This document shows, piece after piece, positions 60,826-64,000 of a stretch of 64,000 nucleotides of DNA. A program made the position numbers and the translations under genes. Below the pieces are notes generated by a model. The model was not told the origin of the DNA, ran no database searches, and saw nothing but the letters and a program-made list of their open reading frames with translations. The stretch comes from Gnetum montanum (Eukaryota; Streptophyta; Gnetopsida; Gnetales; Gnetaceae). The first letter of the stretch is position 1, and each line of letters begins with the position of its first letter. The stretch is taken from positions 276,693-340,692 of the forward strand of contig MNCI01022067.1 of NCBI GenBank assembly GCA_015680685.1, written 5' to 3'.

Positions 60826-61464
60826 ATGAACCAAATCTCTACAGACAAGGATGCCCCAAATGGTAAAGACCTAGTGAATGCATTGACGCAAGTCACACAA
60901 GCTTTGAAACAAGAAAATACTTCTTTAAGCCTATATGATCCAGTAATGACTTCGCCAATACATCAAGAAGCTCTCGTACATATGTTAACCTCAGTCCCTA
61001 TTAGTGAGGACCTTCCTATAGATGGACCATCCATTCATGTAGTATTATCTACACAACCTCAAGAATCAAAGACTACATCCCTAGAATTTCACACTAAGGA
61101 CGTTAAGCTAGATGAGAAAATGGGAGAAGTTACTACTACCCCTATGTTCATAATGATACAGGTTTATCATTTCAAGATACGTAGGGTGCATGTTGATGAC
61201 GGCGCGGCAACCAATGTAATACCTTTTTTTGTCAAAAAACTAGGATTTACTAAACAAATACAGCCCACGACAACCTCTTTCCTAAAATCCTTCAGTGGTT
61301 CTCGTGTTGGAGTGAGAGGTATGGTCACCTTGGATTTCATAGCCGGGGACCAATTCCCCACATCAGTTGAATTCATAGTAGTAGATGAAATGCCAGGATT
61401 TAATCTAATCTTAGGACGTCCCTGGCTGGCTCAACTTAAAGTCGTATCCTCCCCAATCCATTAG
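60826..61464 (+). CDS. B protease (retropepsin-like)
   Basis: 212 codons, in frame with gag after a single TAA. An N-terminal spacer (MNQISTDKDAPNGKDLVNAL) leads to VHVDDGAATNVIPFFVKKLG, the active-site region where the family has D-[ST]-G-A, here DDGA. Flap and C-terminal motifs follow: GVRGMVTLDFIAGDQFPTSV and NLILGRPWLAQLKV. The domain should act as a homodimer to mature gag. It ends at TAG 61462-61464. Coding continues in frame for about 40 codons (EIHLPYKGGEIIIYGDVIV) to the edge of the repeat region, and RT does not follow. Confidence 0.75.
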   Translation: MNQISTDKDAPNGKDLVNALTQVTQALKQENTSLSLYDPVMTSPIHQEALVHMLTSVPISEDLPIDGPSIHVVLSTQPQESKTTSLEFHTKDVKLDEKMGEVTTTPMFIMIQVYHFKIRRVHVDDGAATNVIPFFVKKLGFTKQIQPTTTSFLKSFSGSRVGVRGMVTLDFIAGDQFPTSVEFIVVDEMPGFNLILGRPWLAQLKVVSSPIH

Positions 61465-61593
61465 GAGATTCACCTACCTTACAAGGGTGGTGAGATCATC
61501 ATATATGGGGATGTAATAGTACCACCTACTTCCTCAAATCCTATAGTGAATCAGGAATCAAAAATTGAATTCGCTAAGCCTAAGTAAGGAACC

Positions 61594-61821
61594 ATGAGCA
61601 TACTTCAAAACATAACTCCAACGTTGACTCCCAATCCTACTGAAACTGAAGAAACACTAGACAATACAAACATAAGTGCTATTCCTACTGATGTCTCTTG
61701 GTCAAAATTACCCTTTGATATCACCGATGAAGGAGAAGGTGAATATACAATCTTACCCGCATGCTCAACCCCACATATTAAAATACAAAGGATCAAAAAG
61801 CAACTCAATAAACAACGTTAA
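61594..61821 (+). pseudogene. Short acidic C-terminal remnant after the B protease
   Basis: 75 codons, MSILQNITPTLTPNPTETEE to KQLNKQR. Tat-like elements carry an acidic linker before RT; here the frame ends in the 27-bp repeat array. Possible deletion scar. Confidence 0.4.
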
Positions 61822-61990
61822 ACTACGAAATGTCCGAAATGACGTTAAACTACGAAATGTTAGAAATGACGTTAAACTATGAAATGTCTGAAATGATGTT
61901 AAACTACTAAATGTCCGAAATGACGTTAAACTACGAAATGTCCAGTATGACATTAAAACTACCAACAAACGTCCACAATGACATTAAACT
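61814..61990 (+). repeat. 27-bp tandem array at the end of B coding
   Basis: Consensus TTAAACTACGAAATGTCCG plus AAATGACG, about six units with loss of CG in later ones. Sits where RT is expected to begin, or where the 3' untranslated region starts. Confidence 0.85.
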
Positions 61991-62889
61991 AGCCACGGTC
62001 AGAAATGGCTGGTTCCGTTTAAAATTTTCAGAAAACGTTACTACCTTTGGCCCACCATGGCATAAAACTGGTAATCCTTTCTTTAGTAATAGATGCAAAA
62101 GTCCATCAGGACTTTAAACTGATGTACCAAGCCCGAAATGGCTTTAAACTAGAGCCAACAAGTTATGGAATTCACAAACTCCTGTCATTTTACATTGAAT
62201 TTTCATTTATAAGTTACAAGTTACGATTTAGATTCTTGCACAGTCATTGCCTCCTTTTCCAAGTATTTACCTTACATCTCGCTTTACACTTTAGAAATTT
62301 ATGTTACATTTAGTTGCGCCATATATTCGAGAAAACAAAGAAAAACAATAAAAAACATGAGAAATAACAAAAATATTTACCTAGAACATCAAGGTAACGA
62401 AGGAATGCAACCATTTTTAAATTTAGGCCATTACATCAGTCTTTATACATTCCATCAAACATCTAGAAATCCAAAAGCACTTAACGACTTAAAAGCTCAT
62501 GGATGGGGTTGATCCCCAAGATCCTCTTCATCATCCGCTCCTGCTCCACTAGGACTAGCTCCATCATTAACGTGTCTCTACAAATAGAAAATAGAAAATA
62601 GAACAAAACAGTTAAGGGTAACAAAGCAACATCACATAAAACCAAAAAATCACATAAACAAATATTCCACCCCATGAGACAAGGACACTAACATCTATTT
62701 AGTGTAATCTTATGCTTACTGGGGTACATTGAAATCGGTTTAAGAATGAATCCATGTTTAAATCATTAATCCCAGACAAACAATAAATAATATAAAAAAT
62801 ATAAAATTGAGAAATCATTGAACATCCTTTCAAAGGCAACTCCTCCAACACTCATGGTAGCTACACCAAGTCAAGCTGGCCTATACACA
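61991..62889 (+). other. B 3' region, non-repetitive part
   Basis: Derivatives of the 27-bp unit (GAAATGGCTTTAAACTAG near 62135) fade out. No RT, RNase H or integrase motif seen. Confidence 0.4.
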
Positions 62890-63990
62890 AGCCACGTTGA
62901 GAGTTCCCACATTCTAGCTCACGCTAGGGGCTGCTATTTTGTTCTAAAAACGTCTCCTTGAAAAAAGAAACTAGGACTAAAAATCCAAAATCCAAGGTCA
63001 CGCTGCCTTGGGCGAAAAATTCAGAAATCATGGTCACGCTACCCCAGGGGCCAAAACTAATTTTCATGGTCATGTTGCCCATGGAGGAAAATTGGAAATG
63101 AAGTCATGTTGCCCAGAGAGAAAAATTGGGAAATTTTAGTCATGCTGCCCATGGAGGAAAACTGGAAATGAAGTCAAGCTGCCTAGAGAGAAAAATTGGG
63201 AAATTTTGGTCATGCTACCTTAGCCAAAAATAGAAAAATCAAGGTCACGCTACCTCGCCCAGGGGAGAAAATAGAAAAAATTCATGGTAACGCTGCCCCG
63301 CCTAGGGGAAAAATAGAGAAAATTCATGGTAACGCTGCCCCACCCAAGGGAGAAGCTAGACAAAATTCATGGTAACGCTGCCCCGACCAGGGGATAAAAT
63401 AGATAAAGTTCATGGTCATGCACTGTCCAGGGCAACTGAAAATCATGGTCACGCGTTGCTCAGGGCAAAAGCGAATTGAAAATCATGGTCACGCACTACT
63501 CAGAGAAACTTAAATTCAAGGTCATGCTAGGTAAGAAACTGAAATTTCATGGTCATGCTGCCCAAGAGCTAAAACCTAAAACCCATAAATCACAAGTTAT
63601 GATGAGTTCCCGAGGTAACGCTGTGTAGACAAAAAAAACCCCAAAATTTACAGGTCACGTTGCCCTGAAAAATCTTAAAAATATGCAAAACCATGATGCC
63701 CAAGACTGAAATTTTCAAGAAAGCTGCCCCCTTCAAAATCAAAAATTTATAGCCATTCTTGCCCCTCTAAAAATCAAAATTTTGCTTCCCAAAAAATTTG
63801 AAATCTTTGTGGTCACGCTACCCTAGCTCCAGGGTCAAAATTTTTAGTCATGTTACACCCAAAACCCTGCAATGATAATGTCGAGAAAGCCAGAAATTTT
63901 GTAGCCAAAACGCCAAGAAAAACTGAAAACCTGTGCATTCACGCCCCAAATTGCAAAGCCAAAAATCCCAACCTCTCACCCTAGGTAACG
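62890..63990 (+). repeat. 3' array of B with GGTCACGCTGCC and GGTAACGCTGCC units
   Basis: About 20 copies of a unit of 35-50 bp: ATGGTCACGCTGCCC or ATGGTAACGCTGCCCC followed by an A/G-rich spacer (GGGGAAAAATAGAGAAAATT). Irregular period. The GGTCACGCTG core is the same as in the leader and LTR arrays, but the flanks differ. Confidence 0.8.
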
Positions 63991-64000
63991 CTACTTGTAG

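Larger units (their letters stand above)
55338..64000 (+). mobile_element. Tat-like LTR retrotransposon B, gag-protease only, runs off the right edge
   Basis: LTR 55338-57567, primer site with TGGCGC start at 57573, leader minisatellite, gag, protease, then tandem repeats from 61814 onward with no RT or integrase. It interrupts the A5 gag. Hypervariable tandem repeats in the 3' untranslated region are known for the Tat/Ogre lineage, and the gag CxxH-type box fits it. The 3' LTR is not in the window, so the missing pol may reflect a non-autonomous form or an internal deletion. Confidence 0.7.

Overview
The window is plant nuclear DNA, AT-rich and dominated by nested, decayed LTR retrotransposons. 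Two intron-containing host genes, both broken, lie between the retrotransposon blocks. The density of old insertions and the mix of families (Athila-like and Tat-like Ty3/gypsy, an RTE-type LINE, tRNA-derived SINEs) suit a large seed-plant genome, possibly a gymnosperm. Sequence alone does not settle the species. I saw no bacterial genes, rRNA, tRNA gene or CRISPR array.

Left block (1-22450) is a nest of one Athila-like family, called 'A' here. A1 (minus strand, enters from the left edge; gag-protease, tRNA-Asp-type primer site, 5' LTR at 2878-3949) is the least decayed. A2 (plus, 4594-17640) is full length: two LTRs, gag, protease, RT, RNase H, integrase, and a long third ORF behind its own promoter and intron. 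A2 sits inside A3, an opposite-strand relative whose halves lie at about 3950-4593 and 17641-20823. The A2 junctions carry a 5-bp target duplication (ATATT/ATATC). A3 in turn abuts a third-ORF fragment of another copy, A6 (20824-22450).

Middle block (22451-42612) holds an eight-exon MATE-type transporter (22953-26549, plus) with frameshifts, and a zinc-type medium-chain dehydrogenase (about 30517-34965, minus) with in-frame stops. Both look like pseudogenes. Between and beyond them are an integrase-gag chimera, SINE copies, a short minisatellite, the 3' part of an RTE LINE, and about 5 kb in which I recognise only a diverged repeated segment.

Right block (42613-64000) holds A4 (plus, LTR to RT), which breaks at 48022 against A5 (minus: truncated 3' LTR, third ORF, internal promoter, then gag without visible pol, with a 261-nt assembly gap). 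A5 gag is cut at 55338 by B, a different Tat-like element that runs off the right edge. B has a 2.2-kb LTR, a TGGCGC-type primer site, gag and protease. No RT or integrase is visible before its 3' repeat region. Copies of the word GGTCACGCTG fill three separate B arrays: LTR, leader and 3' region.

The most interesting system is in family A. Its third ORF (about 2.74 kb in both A2 and A5) has a dedicated TATA promoter and a 307-313-nt leader intron whose acceptor lies directly against the start codon. In each element the internal promoter carries the same short repeat words as that element's own LTR promoter, although the words differ between elements. This suggests a copied or co-evolving promoter module driving a separately expressed, spliced third gene.
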